In this document: positions 22,695 to 34,719 of the stretch, piece by piece | Layout: each line of letters begins with the position of its first letter | Numbering within the stretch: position 1 is the stretch's first letter | Source: Inonotus obliquus | Lineage: Eukaryota > Basidiomycota > Agaricomycetes > Hymenochaetales > Hymenochaetaceae | DNA length: 64,000 bases | Reading direction: 5' to 3' | Assembly (NCBI GenBank): GCA_032164295.1 | Contig: JAJHTX010000004.1 | Location: 868,001-932,000 of the forward strand | Translations under genes and position numbers: made by a program | Notes under the pieces: model-generated | What the model was told of the DNA's origin: nothing | The model's input: only the letters and a program-made list of their open reading frames with translations | Database searches by the model: none

Positions 22695-24407
22695 ATGCTG
22701 TCATCTGCAGACTCTATTATCTCAGGCTTCTCCACGATTCACCCTTTCTCGTACGGCGATAGTACGAGTATAATCGGTGAAAACCCATCTTGGTACCAAG
22801 AGCCTCTATCCCCAACAGACGAACTACCTTTACTATCCAAATTCAAACAGTCCCGTCAAGGCTTTGGTCGCCCCTCGAAACGTGTCTCCGTTCCTCCAGT
22901 TGTTCATACTCGCTCTTTGCAAGCGGGTGCGGATAACATCCCTCTTTTAACCGCAAACTTGCACAGTTGGGCGACCTCTCCGAACGGTCCACCTTCATAT
23001 GTCGAAGGGCAGTTTATCTCGGGTCAAGTCCAGCTAAATCTGAAAACCCCGGACAGAGTGAAGACTGTCTCAGTATCGGTTCGTGCCGTTTCACTAGATT
23101 GGACTAATTTTTTATGACATCTCATATTGTGTTCAAAACAACCAGCTGGAAGGATACTATTCTATCCCGGGACATGAAGCGAAAACATTCTTGCAAGTGA
23201 CTGATATATTATGGGATAGTACCATGGGTGATCCTCGATCCACCGTTGGCATGTTCATGTCAAAAGAGGCTGATCATACGGCTAAACTTCACGGAAAATA
23301 TTCTTGGTCTTTCAAGTTTGAATTTCCGACGACTCTTCAAATTACTGGAAAAGAGGAAAGACGGATCGGTATTCGAAATGGGGAGAGGTTACCTCCATCT
23401 TTGAAAGGTGGACATGCTCAACCGAGGATTGGATATGAAGTAGTTGTGAGAATAAAACGTACTGGATTACGAGCAGGGAATAGGTTCGTCCTTCTTCTTC
23501 ATTTTCCTTGCTATTTCTCAAGTCCATGCATATTGAGATAAGAAAGTTGACTCTGAACTTTAGTCTAATGATTCCCATAACATATATGATCTCAACTCAA
23601 CCCTACTCGGAATCAATTCACCGACGTCCCGCTTATCAGCAGAACCAGAACCAAAACCAAAATAAAGACTCCACGCCAATCTCAATCCTCTTCGATAACC
23701 CATCTGAATGGAAGGTATTCCCTGAATTCCAGGTGAATGGCTCGTATAATAGGAGTCAAACTTCATTCACTTGTACAGTGAGTTCATTTACGCACTATCT
23801 GTAATGACTCCGAACTTTATCTTGTATTAACCCTTCCAACCAATAAAGCTTGCTCTTAGCGATCCGGTGCGTCTATTGGTTCACATGATAATTCTTCGTT
23901 ATTAATTCTTAGAATCGCATTTTCAGTTATCTTATGTGCGAGGTTCTTTCGTACCCTGCTCCCTTTTGGTGACTTGTTCAAATCAACAATTATTGGAGGT
24001 CATCGCCAGTCCGACTGCACCGCAAGTAGTGTTGAGACGAAAATTGGTACTGTATTCCAAACTGGGCGGTGAATTGGCTTTGGAAGGACAGGAGATTGTT
24101 GTTAGCAAAGCTATTTGGAGACCTGTTCGTGAAATCGTTCGGACTCGCGTTGGGTTTACGAGGGTCTTACAAGGGGAGATTGAAATCTCCCTGACGGCTA
24201 TGCCCTCTTTTACTTTTGGGAGACTCGAAATGAAGGTAAGGTTCCCCGTCTTTTGTCGTCTTTGAGCTGTTACTTGTATACTCACCGCCGTAAATCTTCT
24301 AGTATGATGTCCTTGTTTGTCCTTTTGATTGTTCAGGATTTACTAGGATTGGGAATGGTCCGATTCTTACTGTTGATGTTGATGTTGTGACTACTGAAAC
24401 TCCTTAG
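22695..24407 (+). CDS. Arrestin-like (alpha-arrestin) protein B, paralogue of A
   Basis: Predicted 455 residues from six exons: 22695-23078, 23146-23483, 23564-23777, 23849-23866, 23927-24235, 24303-24407. The N-terminal domain reads PPSYVEGQFISGQVQLNLKTP, parallel to gene A, with GHEAKTFLQV and NGERLPPSLKGGHAQPRIGY further on. The C-terminal domain has RGSFVPCSLLVTCSN and ends YDVLVCPFDCSGF. Exon 4 is an 18-nt exon encoding LALSDP, matching LALATP in gene A, and all intron phases are the same. A QN repeat (about 23640-23665) sits where A has LSTLFGYVPATKP. It probably acts as a cargo adaptor; that is family inference. It lies just right of the transposon island. Confidence 0.85.
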
Positions 24408-24756
24408 TAACCTCTTCGACAACAAACATATCCTCATAGAGAAGAGAGCGAGCTGGCTCGCTTTCGCCTTTTCCGTTTCCGAGACCCTTTCTCGCTATGC
24501 TCCATCCGTCCCAAGACAAACTAATTTGAACTGTTATCATTCTTCAAGTTGTCGCTCATCATTCCTAATTTTCCAACTTCCCTGCCACTCACCATATATA
24601 CTATTGCCCTCTGCCCTCCCTTGTCTCTTGATCGTATACCTATACCCTATTCTCAGTTTGGATTAACTAGCGTAGATCCTATGCATTCGTCAGCTCCAAG
24701 TCTTAGTCTTTTTCAGAATTGTAGATCGTTAGCCGAAGCCATTTATCAACATCAAT

Positions 24757-24921
24757 AACATATATACCCATATATATACATATACCCATATATGTACATA
24801 TACCCATATATGTACATATACCCATATATGTACATATACCCATATATGTACATATACCCATATATGTACATATACCCATATATGTACATATACCCATATA
24901 TGTACATATACCCATATATGT
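24757..24921. repeat. 18-bp minisatellite, about nine copies
   Basis: Tandem unit acatatacccatatatgt with almost no variation after the first imperfect copy. Each unit is nearly self-complementary (catatatg core), so single strands could fold at every repeat. Low divergence suggests recent expansion or gene conversion. Confidence 0.95.
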
Positions 24922-25070
24922 ACCTTTCCATTCAACAGTCACACTCGAGTCTACTTCGCCTGGTCTACTAGGATTAATATTCATACGCACGTGTGGTTAT
25001 TGTTATGGTTATATGAGCTATACGGCCATGCAATTCGGATGTCTGGACTACTCACCTCTTTCAGAACTAG

Positions 25071-25086
25071 CCCCCCCCCCCCCCCC
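25071..25086. repeat. Homopolymer run of 16 C
   Basis: Sixteen consecutive C followed by ggcggcgcggg. A G-rich complementary strand of this kind is unstable and its length is often misread in sequencing. Confidence 0.9.
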
Positions 25087-25654
25087 GGCGGCGCGGGCAG
25101 AGCGACCCAGAGAAATTGAGATGCGACTCCGAGGATACGCAAATGGTAGTAAGAGCTACTCACTCAGTTTATCTTCGCCTCGTACCGAGTAGCAGATGTT
25201 TCGGTTTACGTAACATGCCTAGCAGACCGTTTTCTCTCAGTTCAGTACAGTAAGAGCTTGAGGTTACAATAGGATGGTCTTATAGATACTCACTTATAAG
25301 AGAATTCACGGTACCATTCAGACTCGTTATTGAGCTCAGAGCGGCCAAGTTTATCCGTTTTGGTGCGTTTCATTAAGGAATTACCGAACTCGATCTCTGA
25401 GTCTGAGCACATATTGTCTGCCGTCCGCTCCTCGGAGGAAGTAATGGTAGTACCTCGCAATCAACCCATAACCGGCAAATATAAAACACAAGAAGTTTCT
25501 TTCCCTAATTCCAAAAAGTCCTTTCGTATATGTTCGTATATGATACATCCTCGACAGAACATCCTCTCCTGTGATATTACGCAAAGCACAGCACACAGAA
25601 CACAACAGCGCCAGCAACAACTTGAAGCCAATCTCGGTTCGGTACCGCAATTTA

Positions 25655-28600
25655 CTAGGCACCATGCCATTCTAAACCCATAGTTTGCGCGATGAAACCA
25701 AGTTTATCCGCAGATTCTTTAATCCTGTATTCGGGAAAAGAAGAAGAGTTGTCAGCAATCCATATTGAAGGGAATACTGTAGAGTGGATAAGGATATGAA
25801 TGTGATGTACATACCTCTGTTCTGTAGTCTTACCAGCACCGTGGCCAGCCGACTTCTCAATACGTATGAGAAGTGGGTTGGGATTGTTCGGTAGCGTTTG
25901 TTGGAGCGTCGCACCGTGTTTGAAGGAATGAAGAGGCACGACCCGATCATCATCTACAATGCAATGAATAAGATCACATTGATATCTCTGAATTGATGTT
26001 GTTTATACGCACGATCGGCAGTCAAGAGAATAACGGGAGGCAATGTTGTATTCTTCGGCACGTTGTGCAAAGGGGAATAGGGATAGATAAAGTCGAAATC
26101 ATGAGGATCGTCAGGATTACCGTAATCCGATGTCCAAGCACTGCCAATTGTGAATTTGTTAAACTGTCAAATAAACAGGAAAGGTTAGCAAATGAATGTT
26201 GAAACCTTTGAAAGGGAAGGGAAAGACCTTTAGCATATCTAAGACTCCAACTTCTGCAACCGCTGCACCGAAAGTCCCTTCCGCTGCGATGTTTACGCAA
26301 GCCGCAACTAACAAGCCTAGATAATACAATTCAACAAGGAACTTCTGTGGAGGATTGAAGCGGACCGCAAACCTCCATTAGACCCTCCATTTATGGCAAT
26401 TTTATCGGGATGAGCTATGCGATTAGCTTTTAGGTATTGCCTAGAACGTGTCACATATGGCGACTGTTCAAGTTAAAGAGTGATATATACGTACGTTGCA
26501 GAGATAAAGTCGTTAAACACATTGATCTATTCCTTGACATGTCAGCTGGTTCCGATACCGAAGGTCTCTACCACTTAGCCGTACCTTGCGTTCGCGTGTA
26601 CCTGCCAAGTGCCATTCTTCGCCGAATTCCCCCCCTCCTCGGATGTTAGGCACAACGAGGACACCATGATAGTGCTTCAAGAACGTAAGGAATACGACAC
26701 TGAAGAAAGGGTCTATGGAAATCGTGAAGCCTCCGTAACCTTTGTAAGGGAGGAAATTTAGTGCTCGCAGGGAAAGGGACGGGACGGAATGCTACATACC
26801 GTACTGTATAGCCGGTGCTGATCCATCCTTCGGAGTTTCCTTGTGTCTTACAATAAACATCGGGACCTTAGTCCCGTCTGTACTGCTGTACCACACTTGC
26901 TCAGCTGAGAACTCCTCAGGATCTAGGCCCCGAAGTTTGGTCGTCCTGTAGATACTCCACCTCGATTCATCCTTCGGTTCCTTGCAGTCATATCGAGCGA
27001 TGGTACAAGGTGTTGTAAATCCACTAAGTGTAGCGAAGAACCAACTTTGATCACGTCGGGCTGATATTTCGATTTTGCCGACGAAATCCGAGGCAAGCCG
27101 TTTCAACCGTTTCCCACTGAGGTCATGGAGGTATAATTCGTCCTTGACCTACGCCGCATGTGGAGACATTGGAGGTTGTCAACAAAGCTAAGTGTCATGA
27201 ACTGATGTACGGCACTGATTTTTGACTCACGTCGCGTTTATAAACCAAGACAAGAGTGTTTTCATGGACGAGGTCTGCACTTTGAAGCTTTGCTTCTTTG
27301 TCCTCAGGAACAAGCTCTCTTCGGGCGAGGACTGGATCAGAAACATCGATCGTTATAACCTTGTACTTGGGAGCATCTTTATTGGTTCTAAGGTAGAATT
27401 TCGCATCGTCATTGCCGATGCTATAAAACGTATAATAGTAAGAAGCTTGCGAGATACTAAAAAGGATGGACCAACACGGTGTATGCTGCATCGAAGTCAT
27501 CGATCACTTTGGTCCATTTCATATTCTGGTCAATTTCATTTCCCGTTAGGTCAGAAATCCACAAAAGATGTTTCTAATGACACGGCGTTAGATCTCATCG
27601 TTATCGATGGCACGATTTCTTACCCTAGAGGTATCCTTGGAGATGTAAAGAACAAGATATTTCCCGTCTAATGTGACCTGTGGTGCCCACATCCATTCCG
27701 GATGTCCCGCATCCCTCATCACAAGGACATCCTCGGCTATACGACCGAGTCAGGGAATCGGTCAAGGTGTGAAGTTCAAGTTGAAACAGACATTGCGGCG
27801 TCCCGATGCGATGATACATCAGCATGAAGTTTTCGTCCTTGTCTGTTTCCGTTCCAGCTTTGTCATCTCCAGCCTTTCCGTGAGATGAACGTTCCGGCAT
27901 GCGCTTTTTTGGAACAGAAGATCATTAACGCTAAATCATGTGAATCGACTGACTTCGCCGCACCTGATAAAAGAATCCTTTTGAGTCTTTCGTCCATACA
28001 ATAGACGAAAACTTCACGAAACGCAGCTCCTCATTGAAGCGGCCCGGGTCCGAGGACAGTTCTCGCTGTTTCTTATCCGCGAAGGGTGAACTCGTACGAC
28101 GGATGTAAATTGTACAGAAATCACTTCCCTGTCAGGATTTCCTGTTGAGCCAGCGGCGTTTGCGCTATAGAAAGCAAAACTTACAGACAAAGAGATGCCA
28201 TAGGCAAAGTACTGGCCACACTCGGAGAACGCTGTTGTAACGAACGCTCCGGTACCGTCATCCCGGATTAGGTTTTGCTACATTTCATTTAACAACAGAG
28301 AAATTGAGCGTTAAATGGTGCCAAGGATGAAGGCTTACGTCGAAGAAAATGTCTGCCCCCTTCTCAGGACCCGATTGGCTGGACACAGGTGGGAGAGTGA
28401 CGTCTTTGGATCGATAATAAACTGTACCAGATCGAAAGCAAATTACAGCGGCCAAATTATTTTTGCGGAAAGGCACACGGATTCATCAGGAATACGGGAA
28501 AAGTGGGTAAAGAAAGGGCACAGACCGTATTGTGCTTGCAGCCCGCTGTTGTATGACCAATACCAATGTCCATCCCCTTTCTTCACAGGGCGTGAGAACT

Positions 28601-28988
28601 GGGCAAGTGATTGTCAGTAAGCCTCTGGGACATACACGTCGAGTACAATCAGGAAACTATTCCAAGCTCCGGAACGGACCTTCTCATAATCGAAATTGAC
28701 GCGTAGCTGCCGTTCCAAATCGTCACGGCGAGGATTCTGGTCGAGGAACTTCCTCGTGAAGTCAGCCTGGGCTGTAATCCACGCGTCTGTCTCCGCGCTG
28801 TGCCCCTCTAACCAGTTGTACGGATCTGGGACACGGATTTCTCCGCGTTTTTCGCTCCTATATGTCTAGGAGGAGGGGTAAATCACGGGGTAAAGAGAAG
28901 AAAATAGTCATTGCATTACATCGACATGGCTAGAAGGGCGACTTTCAGGGTATTTGTCTAGATTCCAAGGAGTTTTTAGTGTAGACAT
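25655..28988 (-). CDS. Prolyl oligopeptidase (S9A)
   Basis: Eighteen minus-strand exons give about 744 residues, the usual length for the family. Exon ends (high to low): 28988-28920, 28865-28680, 28598-28526, 28421-28339, 28277-28185, 28128-27964, 27903-27792, 27736-27624, 27573-27476, 27420-27231, 27148-26800, 26739-26585, 26526-26495, 26440-26373, 26316-26228, 26163-26013, 25953-25815, 25724-25655. The N-terminal propeller begins [10 protein letters not shown] and has [18 protein letters not shown]. The catalytic triad is visible: Ser in GGSNGG, Asp in [10 protein letters not shown], His in SAGHGAGK. It lacks a signal peptide, so cytosolic cleavage after Pro in short peptides is expected. 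This looks like the housekeeping POPA type of agarics; no ribosomally made cyclic peptide precursor gene was seen nearby. Confidence 0.95.
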
Positions 28989-29704
28989 GAGGGAACTCCC
29001 AAGAGGTGCTAGGAGGGATGAAGCGCGGGTAGAGGGAACTGGATGAGGAGAGCTGAGCTCCTGAAACTTATAAGGGGCTAGGAGTACTCGCCGACCCCAC
29101 AAATGATGGAATGTAAGAAACGCGCGATCGAGTCGAGAACGTCGCATTCTGTACGTTTACGAGAACACGACGCACCCACACCGGCAGTGGGATTTCCACA
29201 AGACCGAGACCAACTTTTTTTTCTGTTTTAGGGTGTCTACCGTAGCACCGCCCAATGGCAATGGGCCCCTCGATAGCTGGCCAAAATCTGATTTGAGTGC
29301 CTTGGTACTTTTTCGGGAAAAAACTACTCTAGGCTGAGGCGCGTATGATTTATCCGAAGCTTCTATCTGATTGGAGTGCGAGCAAGTGGAGGATGGGCAC
29401 ACGACTGTACAGAAAGTTATTAAATTTAATGCTTCGTGAAACGGGTGGATGGATGGCTTACCACAAAGTGACTTTCTTCAGGAACTGCAGATATGATCTC
29501 GGTCAAAAGCCATCTCCAAACAGAATTTGAATGGTAGAGACGCCCAGTGAGAGCGGAAACTCGGAGCGGGATGAGTCTATATAATCATTAAATTAATTGA
29601 GAGCTACATCACCAAGGTCACGTGTTGTCCTTTATCATCGCGTGACTGATACACGGATTTTCTTTGTTGTTTGGCTATTTATGACGCACATCGACCCCAT
29701 TTCA
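28989..29704. other. Divergent promoter region, prolyl oligopeptidase / mitochondrial carrier
   Basis: 716 bp between the two divergent start codons. No supported gene; short ORFs on both strands overlap each other. A T-rich tract lies near 29215-29230. Confidence 0.4.
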
Positions 29705-30982
29705 ATGGTTGGCATGTCGGAGGCAAGGCCAAAACCTCCCCCAAGCTTTCTTCCAACCGCGGCGCTAGTAAGTAGCATTAAGCTCCTCGTGTGTTCCTGT
29801 TTGTTGAATGTCTTGTAGGATCATGCGGTAGCCGGAATTGGTGCAGGAACCGTTGCTGTCCTTTGCATGCATCCACTTGACCTTTTGAAGGTCAAGTTTC
29901 AAACATCTTCATCAAAGCCGCAAGGTGGGGCAGGAAGAGCAATATACAATGCTCTACGAGATATCTACACCGTTCAAGGAATCCGTGGGCTATACCGAGG
30001 GGTCGGGGCGAACATCGGTGGAAATGCAAGCAGTTGGGGATTATATTTCTTATTGTAGGCAGTAAGAAGATCTTGCTAGGGCCGTATTGATGAGCCGTGC
30101 TTTCAGCTATAATATGCTCAAAAAGCGGATGTCTCCAACGGGTGACCCGGGCTACAAGTTCTCCTCTGCAACTACTTTACTGTACGCGGCAGAAGCAAGT
30201 CCGGAAACATTTTCTCAGTGAGGTAGATCTGTCACTTACATGCCTTTTCAGGTGCGGTGACGGCTCTCATGACAAATCCGATATGGGTGGTCAAGGTACG
30301 AATGTTTACAACACAAGCTAACAGTCCTACCGCATATCGGAGTCTACGGCGTGAGTCCGCCTTGGTTGATGTCATAGATGGTACTGAGTTTTGTCCAAGA
30401 CGGGCTGTCCTCCGTTTATCGGACGGAAGGTGTACGAGGCTTGTTTAAGGGAACAAGCCTAGCCCTATTCGGCGTCAGTAATGGAGCAATCCAGTTCATG
30501 GGGTACGAACAGCTGAAATGGCTCTGCACTGAACAAAAACGCCGACGGTATGCAAAGTCAGGGAAAACATGGACTTTGGAATCGGAAAAACTGGTATTGT
30601 TTACCTTTCATATTTCATCGGCGTTATTACTGATGTACGGTGCTTGTAGTCAAATACTACATACACGGTAATCTCGGGGGCATCGAAGCTCTTCGCACTA
30701 GCAGTGACGTATCCTTATCAAGTAGTGCGCTCTCGCATCCAGAACAACGCCACAACAGAATTGTACCCCAACATTCCTGCATGCATATCAAGAACCTGGA
30801 GGGAGGAAGGCTTGTCTGGGTTCTATAGAGGTCTAGGCATAAACCTTGTGCGGGTGTTGCCTGGAACTTGTGTAACCTTCGTGGTTTATGAAAATCTGGC
30901 GTGGCTATTGAAGACCAGCGCTAGAAGGAGAGAAGAAGCGAAACTCATTGGAACTGGTGCTCTAGACGCGGAACTATCCTAA
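29705..30982 (+). CDS. Mitochondrial carrier, FAD/folate type (Flx1/SLC25A32-like)
   Basis: Predicted 338 residues from six exons: 29705-29767, 29819-30054, 30107-30198, 30252-30350, 30400-30593, 30650-30982. All three carrier repeats are present. Signature motifs are [16 protein letters not shown] and PYQVVRSR; the Trp in the second motif marks the FAD/folate/pyridine-nucleotide branch. [17 protein letters not shown] and [20 protein letters not shown] also fit Flx1 and SLC25A32. It should sit in the mitochondrial inner membrane and exchange FAD or a folate; which one cannot be told from sequence. Confidence 0.9.
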
Positions 30983-31743
30983 TCGCCAGCCGTCCTGCCT
31001 ACTTATCTTCCTACGCCCTTTCCCAGAGAAGCTGAACCTCTTTTCATTTTGAACCCCCCGGCCGGCGCTGCCTTTCCCGATTACAAATGAATAGACATCA
31101 TGATACAGTCGGCTAATATGTACCGATAGACGCAAAATGGATAACATTAGACGGAGGACTACATGCAATAACAATGGACGTCTTTGGATAAGGAACCTAG
31201 TGCGTATAATCAGATTCAGTGTGACGGGACGTCGACATGTAAATCAAATAGACAGTGAATAGGTCAGAGTAACTATGATTGAAAGGACGGCATAGCGGAG
31301 AACGCCCGCCCAATATCATTACAAGCAACTTCAAAACGAAGTTGCCTGCTAGATGGAGAGTGGACTGGAGAGTCAGGTCTCCCTCCGCTCCGGTGATATA
31401 ATAACATCACTCCAAAATAAATGCGGATGTACTCACCGTAGACGTAGACCGGACTTTGGTGCAAGGCCAGAAATCTTCTGAGTCGAGTCTGTCTAGTGAA
31501 GGATCAAACTTGGAGAAAAAAAAGTCATCGTAATTCTGTCTTCTTCTTAAAGGAGTAGATCCTTCTCACGGGTATGATGCGTTCCTACTCGAAATTCCCG
31601 GAAACACACGACCAAACCAAACACTTCTGGTACGCAGCGTGTAAACGGAGGAGGTCGACGTGCGGGGTCGAGTGAGTGCTGCCAAGAATATCGCCCAACT
31701 ATGATATTTATTTATTTTCTTCCAGTTCTGATATGCCAGACAC
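30983..31743. other. Intergenic region
   Basis: 761 bp between the carrier and the PPR gene. No gene is supported. Short ORFs on the minus strand show no features. Confidence 0.4.
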
Positions 31744-34647
31744 ATGCAATGCATCTGGACATCGACTTCGAATGTCCTTCGTAGGCAGCTCTGGAGAACT
31801 TGCTCGCCATCGACCAGCTTTCCGAAATTAACATGGTACGGAAGACCTACGCTTGCCCAAAGAAAATATCGGGCGAATGGACAGCCAACCATCAAAACAA
31901 GGGCGCTTTCTTCCGCCGCCCGAGCATTTGTTTCTACCGCTATTAGAGACAGCTCCATCCCCCCTTCACCTTATACAGTACCGGAACATCTGTCAAAGAC
32001 GGTAGAAGACACGACCTGGAGCAAAGACACACATTCTCCCGCCCAGCTCTCCCGATTTGCTGCACAGGCCGTCCGTATTGCCTGTGAGGGCCCAAGTACT
32101 CGCGAGGCATTCCTCATCCTCGATTCACTACAGAAATGTGCTGTACACTACCGAAAACGTTCACATCCTTGGCCGCCACCTAAGAATGTGGCCATCGACT
32201 TTGGAATGGTGGTGTCTCGACGGCTCGCAGTTCATAGTCTGTTGCACGGTTTGGTCCGTCGCGGAATGACGAAGAAGGCTGGTGACATCGCCCGGCGAAT
32301 CACCCTACACGATCCGGCGGTGCGCCTCAGTGATCGCACACTGCGGTATCTTTCAACCGCCCTGTGCCAGACAGATGCACTGGCATTGCGAGATAAAGAC
32401 TTCCATTCCCAGATCCAAGATGCAAAATCCGACTTCGGGGATTATTTGTCCGAACCGAAGGTAGTCTGTGAGAAGAAGGTACAGCTACCCTGCACGCGCA
32501 TTGCAATCAACTTGTTCTTTGCGGCGAAGCAGTATCGGAAGCAGCGTGCGAAGCAAATGTTCCAGCAGCTGATTGACGCTTGTCTACTTCAGGGAGAGAT
32601 TCTCGTCGTGAGTTTCCTGATCGCGTTTCTCTTGAAGCAGCTTCAAGCACGGACTTCGGATACGAGTGCATCGGGTGACTCTTTCTCACAAAAAAACACG
32701 GATATTCCGGCGGTTAACCCATCTCCCTCTCTCCGTTTCAGAGAAGTGTTTCTGGCTCGAACATTATCGTATATTACACCCGTCCTGGCCGGCGAAATCC
32801 TACCCGATCCTCATGCCATTCGTCCTTCCCATGAAGAAGCAGCACAGGCTTTGGCGTTTCTCACCGGCATGCTGCTCAATGATCTGCTCCCGCATAGCCA
32901 GGCCGATGCTCTCGTTAAGGCTCTCGTCCTATTCCGTCCATCATCATCGGTACAGGTATGGACTCTCCAAAAAGGCAAGAAAGAGAAGTGGGAAAGAAGG
33001 GACGCGCGGGAGTACTTTGATGAGGCATTGAATCATCTGCTACACCAAGTTGTTCGGAGTGACTATGGGCGCTATGGCATGAATGTCTGTCGGGCCCGGG
33101 TTGAGACATACAACAGTCTTATAAACTATTCTCTACGACGAAGAACTGCCCCTTCTATGGCGGAGAGAATCATTAAGCGGATGAAGGAGAGGGGCGACTA
33201 CGTTGCGCCAAACATAACTACTTTCAACATCGTTCTGCGGGCGAGTAGGATTCTGAGGCGACACGATGTAGCCCAAACAGTCCTGAAGGCTCTGCGAGAT
33301 AGACCGGAAAATAGTGGACACGCGATCATGTTCGAGGAGTACGTCCAGAGACGCGAATTGATAATAGATCAGAAGACGAAGGAGGCGCCTGCCACAGGAG
33401 AGCATAGTTTAACCACAAACAAGAAGAAGAGCCCATCGGACACATGCAAAGCCAGCAGCTCTACGGAGCGACTCGCAGCCGGAAACTCCTTGTCGAATTT
33501 GTTCGTTCCAACTGAAGTCATGGTTAAGCTTTCCCCAGTCGTCCAACGCGTATTTCTTGAAGAGACAGATCCCGATAGCCTTTCTTCAGCCGAGACCCCA
33601 CTCCCTGCTGACGGAGATACTCTAGCAGCCTACATCGATTACCTGACAGCTTCTGGGCGTCCAGAAGTTGTAGTCGAACTCGTCAAATTACTCTTGCCTG
33701 AGCTCAAAGGCAGAATGTACCCCCGTGAAGACCGTCGCTTGGCTTATGAGACAACACGGTTCAACTTCCGCATCGCTAGATTGCGAGCAATAGGTCTAGG
33801 ACCTTTGTTCTTCACTTCCGCGTTGAATGCTCTTGTGAAGGCGGGAAAGACAGGATTGGCCGAGAAAACGTGGCAGCTAGCCAAGTCAGCTGAGGGTTGC
33901 AGCTGGAATCCACAATACAGTGTTCAACCGTGGATTCTACCATGCGCGGCGTATACCATCATGATGCAGTGTTATGCTGCAGAAGCACGAAAGGCTCGGC
34001 GTTGGTTCCATCAACCTTCGATGCCACCGAGCAACGCTTTGAGACTTGGATGGGGGACGCAGGCCATCGAGAAACGGCGCAAGGCAAGGCAAAGTGTCAG
34101 TTTGCTGGACATGAGTTGGGATATGGGGGAGCTTGTATTCCGGTCACGGCATTTTGGCGAGGAAAACTATCGCATCATGCTGGTGTCATATCTCGAGGAA
34201 GGTGGAGATATGTCTAATCGGAGGACCATTCAACTGCCTGTTGCGGACGAACGTTTCTTCAACGCGGCCCTTAGCTTATTCGGACATCACCCACTGTTTT
34301 ACATTCCGGCGAGGAGGACCATGAGCCGATATCGGTCGAGACGATTGGAACGAAGACAAATCGATTATTTCATGAAGCGTGGCCATGTTCGATTTCCACA
34401 GGATCGGCGACTGATCTCTGTATTACAGGCGATCCATGAGGCTGGGTTTGAGATTCCTATGGCCTACAAACACATGCTCGTCGGTGTTGACCTACCTCCT
34501 CCATCTCAAGAACAAACTCTTCACCTTCGAAGAAGCTACACGAAGCGGTGCGGCATCGCTATTACTCCTACTCGACTGCCAACGAATAAAGAGCACGGTC
34601 TACCTATCTCCAATGCGTTAAAAGTGGGGAAATTACGGACACCTTAA
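31744..34647 (+). CDS. Large intronless mitochondrial pentatricopeptide-repeat protein
   Basis: A single 967-codon exon, unusual in this intron-rich window. The N-terminus is Arg/Ser/Thr-rich without early acidic residues (MQCIWTSTSNVLRRQLWRTC), as for mitochondrial import. Helical repeats are spread through the protein; the clearest PPR pair is TYNSLINYSLRRR...AERIIKRMKERG and NITTFNIVLRASRILRR. Other helix pairs lie near residues 660-700 and 690-760. Fungal PPR proteins of this size bind mitochondrial mRNAs or rRNA. I cannot name the orthologue. It converges on the IF3 gene with 72 bp between stops. Confidence 0.8.
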   Translation: MQCIWTSTSNVLRRQLWRTCSPSTSFPKLTWYGRPTLAQRKYRANGQPTIKTRALSSAARAFVSTAIRDSSIPPSPYTVPEHLSKTVEDTTWSKDTHSPAQLSRFAAQAVRIACEGPSTREAFLILDSLQKCAVHYRKRSHPWPPPKNVAIDFGMVVSRRLAVHSLLHGLVRRGMTKKAGDIARRITLHDPAVRLSDRTLRYLSTALCQTDALALRDKDFHSQIQDAKSDFGDYLSEPKVVCEKKVQLPCTRIAINLFFAAKQYRKQRAKQMFQQLIDACLLQGEILVVSFLIAFLLKQLQARTSDTSASGDSFSQKNTDIPAVNPSPSLRFREVFLARTLSYITPVLAGEILPDPHAIRPSHEEAAQALAFLTGMLLNDLLPHSQADALVKALVLFRPSSSVQVWTLQKGKKEKWERRDAREYFDEALNHLLHQVVRSDYGRYGMNVCRARVETYNSLINYSLRRRTAPSMAERIIKRMKERGDYVAPNITTFNIVLRASRILRRHDVAQTVLKALRDRPENSGHAIMFEEYVQRRELIIDQKTKEAPATGEHSLTTNKKKSPSDTCKASSSTERLAAGNSLSNLFVPTEVMVKLSPVVQRVFLEETDPDSLSSAETPLPADGDTLAAYIDYLTASGRPEVVVELVKLLLPELKGRMYPREDRRLAYETTRFNFRIARLRAIGLGPLFFTSALNALVKAGKTGLAEKTWQLAKSAEGCSWNPQYSVQPWILPCAAYTIMMQCYAAEARKARRWFHQPSMPPSNALRLGWGTQAIEKRRKARQSVSLLDMSWDMGELVFRSRHFGEENYRIMLVSYLEEGGDMSNRRTIQLPVADERFFNAALSLFGHHPLFYIPARRTMSRYRSRRLERRQIDYFMKRGHVRFPQDRRLISVLQAIHEAGFEIPMAYKHMLVGVDLPPPSQEQTLHLRRSYTKRCGIAITPTRLPTNKEHGLPISNALKVGKLRTP

Positions 34648-34719
34648 TTAGATCAGTTGACATCTTTTGAAGTATGTTATTAGCGGCATTGTACAGTAAT
34701 ATGCATTCAGAGCAACAAA

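Larger units (their letters stand above)
24408..25654. other. Repeat-bearing intergenic region
   Basis: 1.25 kb between arrestin B and the convergent prolyl oligopeptidase. It contains the 18-bp minisatellite and a run of 16 C (both listed separately). ORFs here are short and without features. Confidence 0.5.

Noticed and set aside
24703..24990. Minus-strand ORF encoding a tandem YMGICT repeat protein
   Set aside because: An 18-bp minisatellite always yields a repeating frame; there is no start context or flanking coding signal.
25655..28988. Prolyl oligopeptidase as part of a cyclic-peptide toxin cluster
   Set aside because: No short precursor peptide gene, extra modifying enzyme or tandem oligopeptidase was seen nearby; surrounding genes are housekeeping, so the ordinary enzyme is the simpler reading.
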